From contig JAFVNW010000001.1 in the NCBI GenBank assembly GCA_017506175.1, positions 1 to 64,000 on the forward strand: DNA of 64,000 bases, in the 5' to 3' direction. Of this stretch, positions 24,678 to 33,393 are shown piece by piece. This DNA is from Bacteroidales bacterium (lineage in GTDB: Bacteria > Bacteroidota > Bacteroidia > Bacteroidales > WCHB1-69). Position numbers and translations under genes: made by a program. Positions within the stretch are counted from its first letter, which is position 1. Each line of letters opens with the position of its first letter. The notes beneath the pieces are model-generated. The model saw only the letters and a program-made list of their open reading frames with translations. It ran no database searches and was not told the DNA's origin.

Positions 24678-25472
24678 ATGGCAAAAGGGAGAGCAAAAGA
24701 TGCGCCAAAGAAGAAAGCCGGCAAAAAACGCGGCTTTGGGGGCAAACTATTCAGATTTATCGGATTCGTAATCCTCATCGGTTTCGTTCTCAGCATTTTA
24801 ACGACCGTCGCTTACAAATGGATCAACCCGCCCATCACGCCTCTGATGGTCATCCGCAAGGTACAGTTGGGCGCGCCCATCGAACACGAGTGGTGTGATT
24901 TGGAGGACATCTCCCCCTACATGGTGCAGTGCGCCATTGCTTCCGAAGACAACAACTTCCTTGGACACAAAGGCTTCGACTGGGGGGCCATTGACCGCGC
25001 TATCGAGGAGCGGGAATCGGGACGGCGCAAACGCGGTGCCAGCACCATTTCCCAACAAACCGCCAAGAACGTCTTCCTGTGGCCGAAATCATCCTGGGTG
25101 CGCAAAGGATTTGAAGTCTATTACACCTTTCTGATTGAAAACATCTGGGGGAAAGAGCGCATCATGGAGGTCTATCTCAACGAAATCGAGATGGGCGAAG
25201 GCATTTACGGAGCGCAAGCCGCCGCACAACACTATTTCAACAAAGATGCCAAGAACCTCACCCGTCGGGAAGCCGCACTCATCACCGCCTGCTACCCGCA
25301 ACCACTCAAAAAGAGCCCCGTTCATCCGTCCAAGCGCGTACAAAAACGTGCCAACCAACTCGTAAAATGGAGCGCCATGATCGGACGGGTGCGTTTCGAT
25401 AAAGAAACCATCCAAAAGGCGCAAAAACGCTACGAGAAAAAGGAAGCCAAACGAAAAGCCAAGAAGAAATAA
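24678..25472 (+). CDS. mtgA: Monofunctional peptidoglycan glycosyltransferase
   Basis: The 264-residue protein polymerises lipid II into glycan strands. A very basic N-terminus (KGRAKDAPKKKAGKKRGFGGK) precedes one membrane segment (residues 26-47), then a GT51 domain: EDNNFLGHKGFDW with the catalytic Glu near residue 94, RGASTISQQTAKNVFLW near 119-135, and KERIMEVYLNEIEMGEGIYG with the second Glu near 165. No transpeptidase domain follows. The C-terminal tail is again Lys-rich. Confidence 0.94.
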   Translation: MAKGRAKDAPKKKAGKKRGFGGKLFRFIGFVILIGFVLSILTTVAYKWINPPITPLMVIRKVQLGAPIEHEWCDLEDISPYMVQCAIASEDNNFLGHKGFDWGAIDRAIEERESGRRKRGASTISQQTAKNVFLWPKSSWVRKGFEVYYTFLIENIWGKERIMEVYLNEIEMGEGIYGAQAAAQHYFNKDAKNLTRREAALITACYPQPLKKSPVHPSKRVQKRANQLVKWSAMIGRVRFDKETIQKAQKRYEKKEAKRKAKKK

Positions 25473-25475
25473 CCG

Positions 25476-25856
25476 CTACAAGCCCAATTTCTGCAAAATA
25501 GGCTCCATATTCGGTTTCATCTTCGCATAAAATTCCGGATTCACCTCCTTGTATGCCTCCATTTTCTGCCGCGCATTCAACGTTGCCACCGATTTCGTAT
25601 AAAGCGAACATTCCCAATCGATGACCATCCCCAGCCAGTCGTATCGCCTGCCCTTGTACTCCGCATGATGCCGCGAGTGCGTGCGATGAATGGTCTGCAC
25701 CTTTTTGTATGGCAGAAACAAGCGCAACCACGGCTTGAAAATGTCGTGAAACAAAAAGCGGAATTTCCAGCAGCGCAAATTCAACGCCGTCATATTGAAA
25801 GCGCACCAATGGGCAAACCAATATGGGAATGTGGAACGTTCTTCAGGTGTAAACAT
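25476..25856 (-). CDS. Uncharacterised protein with HD-like histidine/aspartate pattern
   Basis: The 126-residue protein has no signal peptide or membrane segment. Potential metal ligands are FHDIFKP near residue 36, TIHRTHSRHHAEY near 55-67 and VIDWECSLYTK near 78-88, a spacing reminiscent of small HD-like or DUF5662-type proteins. I do not recognise it with certainty and assign no function. It is convergent with mtgA, three bases apart, and stands alone on its strand before the large oxidoreductase gene. Confidence 0.65.
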   Translation of the reverse strand: MFTPEERSTFPYWFAHWCAFNMTALNLRCWKFRFLFHDIFKPWLRLFLPYKKVQTIHRTHSRHHAEYKGRRYDWLGMVIDWECSLYTKSVATLNARQKMEAYKEVNPEFYAKMKPNMEPILQKLGL

Positions 25857-25952
25857 TGTAACAGAAAATAGGAAATTGCAAATAGGGGAAGGGACGCATA
25901 ATCATGCGCCCCCCTTCTTCCCCAAAATATAATTATGCAATAGAATCACATA

Positions 25953-28900
25953 TTATTTGAAGGCGTTTTCGGTCAGGCCGTCGCCGGAAAGTGCCAAGCG
26001 GTCCATGTAGGCCGGGGTTTCGCGCCCCATGTATTTGTCAACATAGATTTTGGCGAGATACTGACCGAGCATGAAGCCATGGCCGCGCAAACCAACGAGC
26101 AAGCCAACGGATGGATCGACGATGTAGCGCGGTTCGGTGTAATAGCCCGACCAGAAAGCCTGGAAACTGACAGATCCCAAACGCGGAATCCATTCGCGGA
26201 ACACTTCGGCACAAATTTCCAAAAAGTCCTGCGCATTGTACTTCAAGTTCTTGCCGGCTTCGCCCGGATCATTGTCGGTGGAAGCGCAACCGATGATTTG
26301 ACCGGTTTCGGCAAACTGCTGCCCATAGACAGCGGAGAAGCCTTTGTAATGACGACGGTCAATCAACATATCCAAAGAGTCGCCGTCCTTGCCCATCAGC
26401 GGCAGACGGCCAGTGATAAATGCCTGGTGCTTAACAGGATAGAGATTCGTAGGAATTCCTAACTGCTTGGCGAATTTAGGCGCTTGATAACCCAATGAAT
26501 TCACGAAGTGCTCGCAATGATATTCCACGAACTCCTTGTCGTGCGTGTAAACCAAAGCCATAAATCCCTTATCGGTCTTCTGGACTTCCACCAAGCGGCA
26601 ATCTTCCAAAAGAATGCCACCCCTCTGACAGGCAAGTCCGCGAATATAGTCAATGACCAGTCCCGGTGTCGCCTGCCAGCAATTGGTGGTAATCAAAGCG
26701 GCGCTGTATGTGTTCAGATTCGGATTGAAATAGGGGGAGATTTCCTTTTGGAAGTCCTTCTTGTCAACCATGTAGCCGTCAGACCAAGCGAGGGAGGCCT
26801 CCAAAGCCTTGTAAGTTGCCTCATCGTGAGCAAAGCCGACATAGCGGGTCGGTTTGTAATTCACATTGGTGACTTTCTGTAATGACTTGAATATCTCAAG
26901 GTTATGGTTGGCGATGTCAGAAATTTCGGGAACTGAGAAGGCAGGGCGTCCACCACCGATGCAACGCCATGATGAACCTCGCTCTGCATTGGCCAAGACG
27001 GTTTTTTTGCCAGCTTCTGAGAAGTAGCGGAACAGGGCGCTACCAGCGATACCACCGCCAGCGATGAACACGTCGCAATCAAAACGCTTGGTCGCTTTGG
27101 TAAACGACGTAATGAACTCTTTCTTCGCATTGGGCTGTACTTCATTGATTAACAACTGGTTGGAGAGCGGTCCACGCGGAGTGGGATCACCTACGACCTC
27201 AATGCCATGGGCACGAAGGAGTTGTTTGACGCGCGGCACGCAACGTTTGCCACGACAAGGTCCCATACCGATTCTCGTTGTGTGCTTCAACTCATCAATG
27301 GAGATGATTCTGCGATTTCCGACCACTGCCAGGATCTTATCCAATTGCACATCTTCGCAATGGCAAACATAGGCCGGATCTTCGCCTTCTGAAGTAAACG
27401 GCTGCATATCAACACCTTTGCCAAATCTTTCTTTGAGAATGAATCCAGTAACTTCGGTGAGGCGTTCGCCGGTGATGTTGGTGGCTTTTACGCGCGCCAC
27501 ATTGGTCTTGTTGGGCTTATCCATCACTTTTTCAACGACTCCCTCCCCTACTTTCTGTCCTAAATCGTTGATTAGCACCACATCGGCGCCCTCCTTCACC
27601 TTATATTCAATCGGTAGGAACAGCCAGTCGTTCTGCAGGTTATAGCCGAAGATGGCAAGGCCTGGACAATGGGAAACGCATTCCATACAGCCGATGCACT
27701 TCTTGTAGTCCACAACGGGAACGGAAGAGGTGGAAGCCTTGGTGATGGCGCCTTGCGGGCAGGAGAAAGAGCAGGGATTGCAGGCAAAACCGAAGAGACA
27801 GTCGGGAATGACGAAGCCTTTTTTCTTCATCCTTTCGGAATCGGGTTTCACCGGTTTGTCGAGTACGCGCACCGGACGTTGCTGTGCATCGAGGTATTGT
27901 TTCGATACTTCTATATATTCGTCGTAGCTGACGCGTTTGCCCATCTGCATGGCGATTTCGAGAGCGACCTGCTTGCCACGAAGCACGGCGCAGGTGCCTT
28001 CGCCCACGCGAACGGCATCGCCCGCGCCATAGACATTCAGCCCGAAGACTTGCTTTCCTTTTTCAAGTATCTGATTATCAGGAATCAAGCCTGTGCAAAT
28101 GTTGATAACATCAATATTCTTGATAATCTTTTCCGTACCTGGAATCGGTTTGAAATCCTTGCATTCAGCAATTACAGCGCCCACAATGCCCGTACGATCT
28201 TCGTTCGGAATGGCGCGGAGTAAAACGTGGGAGGTGTAAATCGGGATTCCAAGACGCCGCACGCGGTTTGCTTGGACGGGGAAGCCTCCTTCGTGGTCCA
28301 TCGCTTCAACGATGGCGACCACCTTGGCACCCGCCTGCGTGGCCTGGTAAGAGGTGAGGTAGCCGATGTTGCCTGCTCCGATGGAGAGGATGCGCTTGCC
28401 GAGAAGCGTGTGCTCCACATTCATCATCTTCTGGACGACGGCAGCGGTGTAAACACCTGGAAGGTCATCGTTTTCAAAAACCGGCGCGAACGGCACAGCG
28501 CCGGTAGCGACCACCAGATATTCAGCATCCACATAGAAAATCTCGTTGGTTTTCAAGTTCTTGACCGCAACCCGCTTTCCTTCAAGCAAATCCCATACAG
28601 TGGAGTTGAGACAGATGCCGGTATGGTCGTCGCCAGCCAACTGCTTGGCGATGTCGAAACCACGCATTCCGCCATAAACCTGCTCTTTTTCAAAGAAGAA
28701 GAACTGGTGCGTCTGCATGTTGAACTGACCTCCGACACGCTCGTTATTATCGATGACGATGTTGGAGATGCCCTGCTCGTTGAGTTTTTCGCGACAGGCC
28801 AGACCGGCGGGGCCCGCACCGATGATGGCGACCTGCGTCTTGTAAACTTTCAGTGTCTCCTGTTTGAGCTCTTCCGTTTCGGGGAAATAGTTTTGGGGAA

Positions 28901-29177
28901 TTTCCTCCACTTTTTTCACACCATCAACAGGGGTGATGCAGATACGTTTCACCTCGCCATCTACCAGCATTTGGCATGCACCGCATTTGCCGATGCCGCA
29001 AGCGAGACTGCGTTCGCGCCCGTCAAGGCTATGGCTGTGTATCGGGAAACCCGCCTGATGCAACGCCGCTGCAATTGTATAACCCTTATAACCTGTTACT
29101 TTTTTGCCGTTGTACTCAAAAACGACTTTTTCGGTTTTGGGGATGTCCAAAATCGGATGTTCTGTGATTCTATACAT
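25953..29177 (-). CDS. Five-module FAD/iron-sulfur amine or imino-acid dehydrogenase (HcnABC/opine-oxidase-like fusion)
   Basis: The 1074-residue protein joins modules usually found on separate subunits: a 2Fe-2S domain (CGIGKCGACQMLVDG near residues 60-75); a pyridine-nucleotide-disulfide oxidoreductase fold (AIIGAGPAGL near 117, ATGAVPF near 225, GAGNIGYL near 268); a ferredoxin segment with two four-cysteine sets (CLFGFACNPCSFSC near 459, CIGCMECVSHC near 491); a BFD-like 2Fe-2S domain (CHCEDV near 612, CRGKRC near 648); and a C-terminal DAO-type FAD domain (FIAGGGIAGSALFRYF near 713). In hydrogen cyanide synthase, octopine/nopaline oxidases and PDH-type proline dehydrogenases these parts form complexes. 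A soluble or membrane-associated dehydrogenase of an N-substituted amino acid is inferred; the substrate is unknown. Confidence 0.85.
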   Translation of the reverse strand: MYRITEHPILDIPKTEKVVFEYNGKKVTGYKGYTIAAALHQAGFPIHSHSLDGRERSLACGIGKCGACQMLVDGEVKRICITPVDGVKKVEEIPQNYFPETEELKQETLKVYKTQVAIIGAGPAGLACREKLNEQGISNIVIDNNERVGGQFNMQTHQFFFFEKEQVYGGMRGFDIAKQLAGDDHTGICLNSTVWDLLEGKRVAVKNLKTNEIFYVDAEYLVVATGAVPFAPVFENDDLPGVYTAAVVQKMMNVEHTLLGKRILSIGAGNIGYLTSYQATQAGAKVVAIVEAMDHEGGFPVQANRVRRLGIPIYTSHVLLRAIPNEDRTGIVGAVIAECKDFKPIPGTEKIIKNIDVINICTGLIPDNQILEKGKQVFGLNVYGAGDAVRVGEGTCAVLRGKQVALEIAMQMGKRVSYDEYIEVSKQYLDAQQRPVRVLDKPVKPDSERMKKKGFVIPDCLFGFACNPCSFSCPQGAITKASTSSVPVVDYKKCIGCMECVSHCPGLAIFGYNLQNDWLFLPIEYKVKEGADVVLINDLGQKVGEGVVEKVMDKPNKTNVARVKATNITGERLTEVTGFILKERFGKGVDMQPFTSEGEDPAYVCHCEDVQLDKILAVVGNRRIISIDELKHTTRIGMGPCRGKRCVPRVKQLLRAHGIEVVGDPTPRGPLSNQLLINEVQPNAKKEFITSFTKATKRFDCDVFIAGGGIAGSALFRYFSEAGKKTVLANAERGSSWRCIGGGRPAFSVPEISDIANHNLEIFKSLQKVTNVNYKPTRYVGFAHDEATYKALEASLAWSDGYMVDKKDFQKEISPYFNPNLNTYSAALITTNCWQATPGLVIDYIRGLACQRGGILLEDCRLVEVQKTDKGFMALVYTHDKEFVEYHCEHFVNSLGYQAPKFAKQLGIPTNLYPVKHQAFITGRLPLMGKDGDSLDMLIDRRHYKGFSAVYGQQFAETGQIIGCASTDNDPGEAGKNLKYNAQDFLEICAEVFREWIPRLGSVSFQAFWSGYYTEPRYIVDPSVGLLVGLRGHGFMLGQYLAKIYVDKYMGRETPAYMDRLALSGDGLTENAFK

Positions 29178-29207
29178 ATTCTATCAATTAAAATAACTAG
29201 TTGTCAA

Positions 29208-29215
29208 CAAATTTA
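29208..29215 (-). promoter_or_regulatory. -7 box upstream of the FAD/iron-sulfur fusion gene
   Basis: TAAATTTG on the minus strand, 30 bases before the ATG. CTTG lies 16 bases further upstream as a weak -33 candidate. Confidence 0.45.
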
Positions 29216-29265
29216 AAAAGCGGACCTGCGTCAAGGGACCTCGCAACATCTTTTTTCAAGCCTAA

Positions 29266-29682
29266 TCAATTCCGTCCGGTGACGAGGGATCTGTCAAAAA
29301 AAATCAGAAAAAGGGCGTAAACGATAATCCCTACAATCATTCCCACGATGGACAAAGTCAAGCCGATGCTTGCTTTTCGGAGGAATGCATCCTCGGTCGA
29401 GCGTTTTCCTAAAGAAGCCATCACAATACCGACAGTGCCAGTCGCGCAGGCAAAGAAACCGATGATGGGAATCCAGCAAGTGATGATGGAAATAAGGCCC
29501 AAGATGTGTCCGGCGCGGGCGAAACTGTTCCACGGCCCCCTGCGTTGGGGCTGGGGAGTGCATTCGGCAACGTCATAATTGTCGTGCGGAAAGTCCTCGT
29601 CTATGACAGGGACAGGGGTGCCGCAATTGGGACAATAGCATTGGCCGGCTTGGATTTGTTTTCCGCATTTCGTGCAATACAT
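29266..29682 (-). CDS. Zinc-ribbon membrane protein (paralogue 1)
   Basis: The 138-residue protein starts with a zinc ribbon (CTKCGKQ at residues 3-9 and CPNCGTP at 17-23), then an acidic linker, RRGPWNSFARAGHILG, and two membrane segments: one with ISIITCWIPIIGFFACATGTVGIVMA and one at the C-terminus (IGLTLSIVGMIVGIIVYALFLIFF). The second half resembles DUF4190-type small membrane proteins. Function unknown. It is the downstream member of a tandem pair with the gene at 29743-30138. Confidence 0.75.
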   Translation of the reverse strand: MYCTKCGKQIQAGQCYCPNCGTPVPVIDEDFPHDNYDVAECTPQPQRRGPWNSFARAGHILGLISIITCWIPIIGFFACATGTVGIVMASLGKRSTEDAFLRKASIGLTLSIVGMIVGIIVYALFLIFFDRSLVTGRN

Positions 29683-29742
29683 AATTGAGCTTTGATTTAT
29701 TCTTCTAATCGGGCTGATTTAATTCCTCCTCAAAAAACAAGC

Positions 29743-30138
29743 TTAAAACTCATGCTCCAAGCTAAGAAGCACTATAAAAGCAAAATAGACGATGAAGCTC
29801 ACAACAGTGCCGATGATGGACTTGACCATGCCTTTTCGGGCCTTAGCTGACATGCCGGGGGCATCTGCGCGCAATCCCATTGCACCCAGGGCAATGCCTA
29901 CAGGACCGGTCATCCAAGCGGATATGCAAACGATGGGGATCCAGCAAGTGATAATGGAAATGGTGCCAAGTATGTTGCCAACGCGAGCAAATGCGTTCCA
30001 CGGACCTTTCCGCCTCGGAACCTGCTCTTCCACAATAGCTTTTTCTGTACAGACAGGGGCGTTCAGCGAAGTACCACACTGAGAACAAACACTTTCATTC
30101 TCATCAATAGGGGCACTACAATTCGGACAATAATTCAT
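29743..30138 (-). CDS. Zinc-ribbon membrane protein (paralogue 2)
   Basis: The 131-residue protein has the same plan as its neighbour: zinc ribbon CPNCSAP (residues 4-10) and CSQCGTS (18-24), RRKGPWNAFARVGNILG, then ISIITCWIPIVCISAWMTGPVGIALG and a terminal hydrophobic helix. The GPWNxFARxGxILGxISIITCWIPI block is nearly identical in both, indicating tandem duplication. A -7 box (TAATTTTG, 30183-30176) lies upstream. Confidence 0.75.
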   Translation of the reverse strand: MNYCPNCSAPIDENESVCSQCGTSLNAPVCTEKAIVEEQVPRRKGPWNAFARVGNILGTISIITCWIPIVCISAWMTGPVGIALGAMGLRADAPGMSAKARKGMVKSIIGTVVSFIVYFAFIVLLSLEHEF

Positions 30139-30175
30139 AAATATAACGATTTTGATTGCTTAATAAATTTGTCGG

Positions 30176-30183
30176 CAAAATTA
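30176..30183 (-). promoter_or_regulatory. -7 box of the zinc-ribbon gene pair
   Basis: TAATTTTG followed by C on the minus strand, 37 bases before the ATG at 30138. Confidence 0.45.
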
Positions 30184-30258
30184 AAAAATATTTTCATAAA
30201 AGAACACCTCTCATTCCACAAAATGGGAGATAGATTTTCATCTCTGGCTATCAAACCA

Positions 30259-31539
30259 TCAATCCACGAGTTTCCCGACTTCGATAACCGTAAAAGCATC
30301 CGGCTGCAAATATTTAACAGCCAATTCACAAACTTGTTGTGCACTCATTTTCTTGATTGCACTCAGATACTGATAAAACCAGTTTTCGTCCTTACCGAAA
30401 TCGTCCCACTGAGAATAATTCAACATATAGGAGACCGTTCCATCAATACTGCGTAAGGCGCTGCCTAACATATAGTTACGAACCATCACCATCTCTTCGT
30501 CGGAAGGTTTCTCCGTTTGCAGCCGCCGCATCTCATCAAAGCAAGCTTCAATGGCGGCATCGGCCTTGTCATTATTCACTTCCGAACTGATATAAAAGAT
30601 GGAGTCCTTGCCGCAATAGGCCACACTGCCGCCAATCCCGTAGGTATAGCCGTTCTTTTCCCGAAGATTCTGCATCAGTCTGGAACCGAAGTAGTTGCAG
30701 AACAGCGTCTGCATAAAGCGGAAGTCCAAAGTTTCGGGGGCGGTATAGGGAAGCGACGGGCGACAGAGCATGATAGAGGTCTGAAGTGACTGAGGCCAGT
30801 TCTCTACGATGCGCTGAGGATGAAAAAAGCGGCTCCCTTCCGGCAGTTCCGGTGCCGGGCGGTGCGATGGAATTCGCTCAAAAGCGTGCCGGATACAATC
30901 GCGGATTTCTTGGTCAACATTGCCGCAAACAAAGATGCGGATATTCTCAGCACAGCAGGTTTCGCGGTGGTAATCTGCGATGGATTTCAACGTAATCACG
31001 TCAAAATCAGCACGTTCCAGCAGCTTTCCGAAGGGAATGAGCCCGTCATAAAACGTATGGAACAGCAGCTGGGTGACTCGGTTATCCGTTTTTTTCGACT
31101 GATACTCCCAGTCTTTAATTTTCTTTTCCAGCAATCTTGACAGATTATCCTCTTTGAAATCGGGTTCAATCAGCAAATCGGCCAAAAAAGGAAGGATTTT
31201 CAAGCAATTCCGCTTGGGCATCAAGGCTTTCAGTGTCACGAAATTCATCCCGGTGCTGATGTTGACATCCGCGCCATAATAGTCAAAGAAAGCATCTATC
31301 TCATTGGAAGTCATTGTTTTATGACTTTCACGGAGGAGCGCATAACAGGTGGAGGAGATGCGGCGCAACGGCTCATACAATGCGCCCGCGCGAATCACAA
31401 CCGAGAAATGAATCAAGTCAAGATTCGGGTTATCAAACTCTTTAATCACAATCCCATTTCGCAGCCAGGAAGGTTTGGGAGGCACGAGCGAAATCGACTC
31501 AAAATCGCATACGACGGGAGGTGTTTTGCGGTCAAGCAT
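30259..31539 (-). CDS. M16-family peptidase-like protein without the zinc motif
   Basis: The 426-residue protein has two M16 halves. In the first, the place of the inverted zinc motif HxxEH is taken by STCYALLRESH, so metal binding and catalysis are not expected. In the second half the conserved substrate-binding SRLMQNLREKNGYTYGIGGS (near residue 290) is intact. This is the pattern of the non-catalytic subunit of two-part M16 enzymes. No catalytic partner is adjacent. It starts three bases after cysS and shares its transcript. No signal peptide. Confidence 0.82.
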   Translation of the reverse strand: MLDRKTPPVVCDFESISLVPPKPSWLRNGIVIKEFDNPNLDLIHFSVVIRAGALYEPLRRISSTCYALLRESHKTMTSNEIDAFFDYYGADVNISTGMNFVTLKALMPKRNCLKILPFLADLLIEPDFKEDNLSRLLEKKIKDWEYQSKKTDNRVTQLLFHTFYDGLIPFGKLLERADFDVITLKSIADYHRETCCAENIRIFVCGNVDQEIRDCIRHAFERIPSHRPAPELPEGSRFFHPQRIVENWPQSLQTSIMLCRPSLPYTAPETLDFRFMQTLFCNYFGSRLMQNLREKNGYTYGIGGSVAYCGKDSIFYISSEVNNDKADAAIEACFDEMRRLQTEKPSDEEMVMVRNYMLGSALRSIDGTVSYMLNYSQWDDFGKDENWFYQYLSAIKKMSAQQVCELAVKYLQPDAFTVIEVGKLVD

Positions 31540-31542
31540 ATA

Positions 31543-33024
31543 TTAATTCAATTCGTAGGAGGTGCCGTCCTTCGTATCCTTAAGGGTAATGCCCATTTCC
31601 GTCAGTTTATTACGAATCAGGTCGGCTACCGCCCAATTCTTGTTCGTTTTGGCATCCTGTCGGATCTCCAGAATCAGCGACATCAATTTGTCGGTATATT
31701 CCGAATTTCCTTGGCCGGATTCTTCCTTCATGCCAAGAATATCATAGAAGAAAGTGTTGAAATACTTCTTCAACGTGGTCAAATCCTCCTCATTCAAAGA
31801 GAGTTTGCCATCTTTTACCGAATTGATAATGCGAGTGGCGTCAAAGAGTTCCGACAGAAGTTTCGGGGTATTGAGGTCGTCGTTCATCGCGTTGTAGCAC
31901 TTTTGCACCCAGGCATTGATGTCTTCATCGGAATGGTCACCGCTCTTGAGTTTCGGAAGTTGGCGGGCAGCCGCATACAACTTGTTCATGCCTTTTTCGG
32001 CAGCGAGAAGAGCTTCGTTGGAGAAGTCAAGCGTGCCGCGATAATGAGCCTGCAGCACGAAGAAACGGATGGTCATCGGAGAGTAGGCTTGTTGCAACAA
32101 CTTATGGCTACCTGTGAAGAACTCGTTGAGAGTGATGAAGTTACCTAATGACTTCCCCATCTTTTGTCCGTTGATGGTAATCATATTGTTGTGCATCCAA
32201 TATCTGACCGATTCTTTGCCATTAGCGACCGTACTCTGGCAAACTTCAGATTCGTGATGCGGGAAAAGCAGGTCGATGCCGCCGCCGTGGATATCGAATT
32301 GTTCACCTAAATACTTGGTACTCATAGCAGTGCATTCGATATGCCAACCTGGGAAGCCGTCACTCCAAGGGGATTTCCAGCGCATGATGTGTTCGGGGGA
32401 AGCCTTTTTCCAGAGGGCGAAATCGGCTGGATTGTGTTTTTCCTCCTGCCCGTCCAAGGCACGGGTATTGGCAATCAGTTCACTCAATATACGTCCTGAA
32501 AGCTTGCCATAGCCAAAGTCCTTGTCGAATTTTTCCACGTCAAAATAGACCGAACCGTTAGATTCGTATGCGTATCCGGCATCAAAAATTTTTTTCACCA
32601 TGTCAATCTGTTCCATAATATGGCCGGAAGCACGGGGCTCGATGGAGGGTTGTTTCACGTTCAACGCATCCATTGCGCGATGATAACTGTCGAGGTAGTA
32701 TTGCGCAACTTCCATCGGTTCAAGTTGTTCCAGACGGGCTTTCTTTGCGATTTTGTCCTCGCCGGAATCGGCGTCATGCTCCAAATGCCCGACATCAGTA
32801 ATATTGCGGACATAACGCACTTTATAACCGATATGCTGTAAGTATCTGAAAACCAAATCAAAAGTCACTGCCGGACGAGCATGTCCCAAATGGGGTTCGC
32901 CATAAACCGTAGGTCCGCAGACATACATTCCCACCAAGTTGGGATGAAGAGGTTCAAAATGTTCTTTTTTCTTAGTTAAAGTATTGAAAATCTCAAACTT
33001 AGCTTTATTGTCTATATTTTCCAT
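31543..33024 (-). CDS. cysS: Cysteinyl-tRNA synthetase
   Basis: The 493-residue class I synthetase charges tRNA-Cys. The zinc-binding Cys lies in YVCGPTVYG near residue 34, with HIGH-type HLGH at about 41-44, KMSKS-type KMGKS near 279 and [10 protein letters not shown] near 243. The anticodon-binding helical domain and C-terminal DALR-like part are complete. Length is slightly above the usual 460-470. First gene of a two-gene unit with the M16-like protein. Confidence 0.96.
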   Translation of the reverse strand: MENIDNKAKFEIFNTLTKKKEHFEPLHPNLVGMYVCGPTVYGEPHLGHARPAVTFDLVFRYLQHIGYKVRYVRNITDVGHLEHDADSGEDKIAKKARLEQLEPMEVAQYYLDSYHRAMDALNVKQPSIEPRASGHIMEQIDMVKKIFDAGYAYESNGSVYFDVEKFDKDFGYGKLSGRILSELIANTRALDGQEEKHNPADFALWKKASPEHIMRWKSPWSDGFPGWHIECTAMSTKYLGEQFDIHGGGIDLLFPHHESEVCQSTVANGKESVRYWMHNNMITINGQKMGKSLGNFITLNEFFTGSHKLLQQAYSPMTIRFFVLQAHYRGTLDFSNEALLAAEKGMNKLYAAARQLPKLKSGDHSDEDINAWVQKCYNAMNDDLNTPKLLSELFDATRIINSVKDGKLSLNEEDLTTLKKYFNTFFYDILGMKEESGQGNSEYTDKLMSLILEIRQDAKTNKNWAVADLIRNKLTEMGITLKDTKDGTSYELN

Positions 33025-33077
33025 ATCGTTAAAATTATCTTTTCAAAAACGGCTGCAAATCTCAGATTTACACGCTG

Positions 33078-33110
33078 CAAAATTACACATAAAAAATGAA
33101 AAATGGCAAA
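33078..33110 (-). promoter_or_regulatory. Promoter of cysS
   Basis: Minus strand TTTG at 33110-33107, 21 bases, TAATTTTG at 33085-33078 followed by C. Spacer length is the same as for mfd. Confidence 0.75.
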
Positions 33111-33174
33111 TTTATATGGATTTTACATACGCAAGAGAGGAATTTTGAGCCGCCAAAATGATTTATTTAAAAAA

Positions 33175-33208
33175 TTTGTGCGGGATAAAGAAAAAAGTTG
33201 TATTTTTG
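33175..33208 (+). promoter_or_regulatory. Promoter of tRNA-Val
   Basis: TTTG at 33175-33178, 22 bases, TATTTTTG at 33201-33208 followed by C, 13 bases upstream of the tRNA. Confidence 0.65.
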
Positions 33209-33221
33209 CAGCCTCAAACAC

Positions 33222-33296
33222 GGGAGTTTAGCTCAGCTGGTTTAGAGCGCCTCCTTGACAGGGAGGAGGTCAGCGGTCCGAATCCGCTAACGCCCA
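33222..33296 (+). tRNA. tRNA-Val (anticodon GAC), atypical
   Basis: The 75-base cloverleaf has anticodon stem CCTCC/GGAGG and loop TTGACAG. Two features are unusual: an A-G mismatch at 4:69 of the acceptor stem (GGGAGTT against AACGCCC), and T-loop TCCGAAT, placing C where position 55 is normally T (the pseudouridine site). Promoter and terminator look good. Confidence 0.85.
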
Positions 33297-33304
33297 CATG
33301 ATAC

Positions 33305-33344
33305 GCCGGTGCGCTTTCTGAAGCTGCACCGGCATTATTATTTT
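33305..33344 (+). terminator. Terminator of tRNA-Val
   Basis: GCCGGTGC (33305-33312) pairs with GCACCGGC (33326-33333), followed by ATTATTATTTT. It starts nine bases past the tRNA. Confidence 0.85.
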
Positions 33345-33393
33345 GGGGAAGCCCCCTTCCGTGCTTGGAATGGGGAAATTCGTGAATTGTGTT

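Noticed and set aside
30135..30344. Minus-strand frame of 69 codons before the zinc-ribbon genes
   Set aside because: It overlaps the 3' end of the M16-like gene and the zinc-ribbon promoter, without a recognisable domain.
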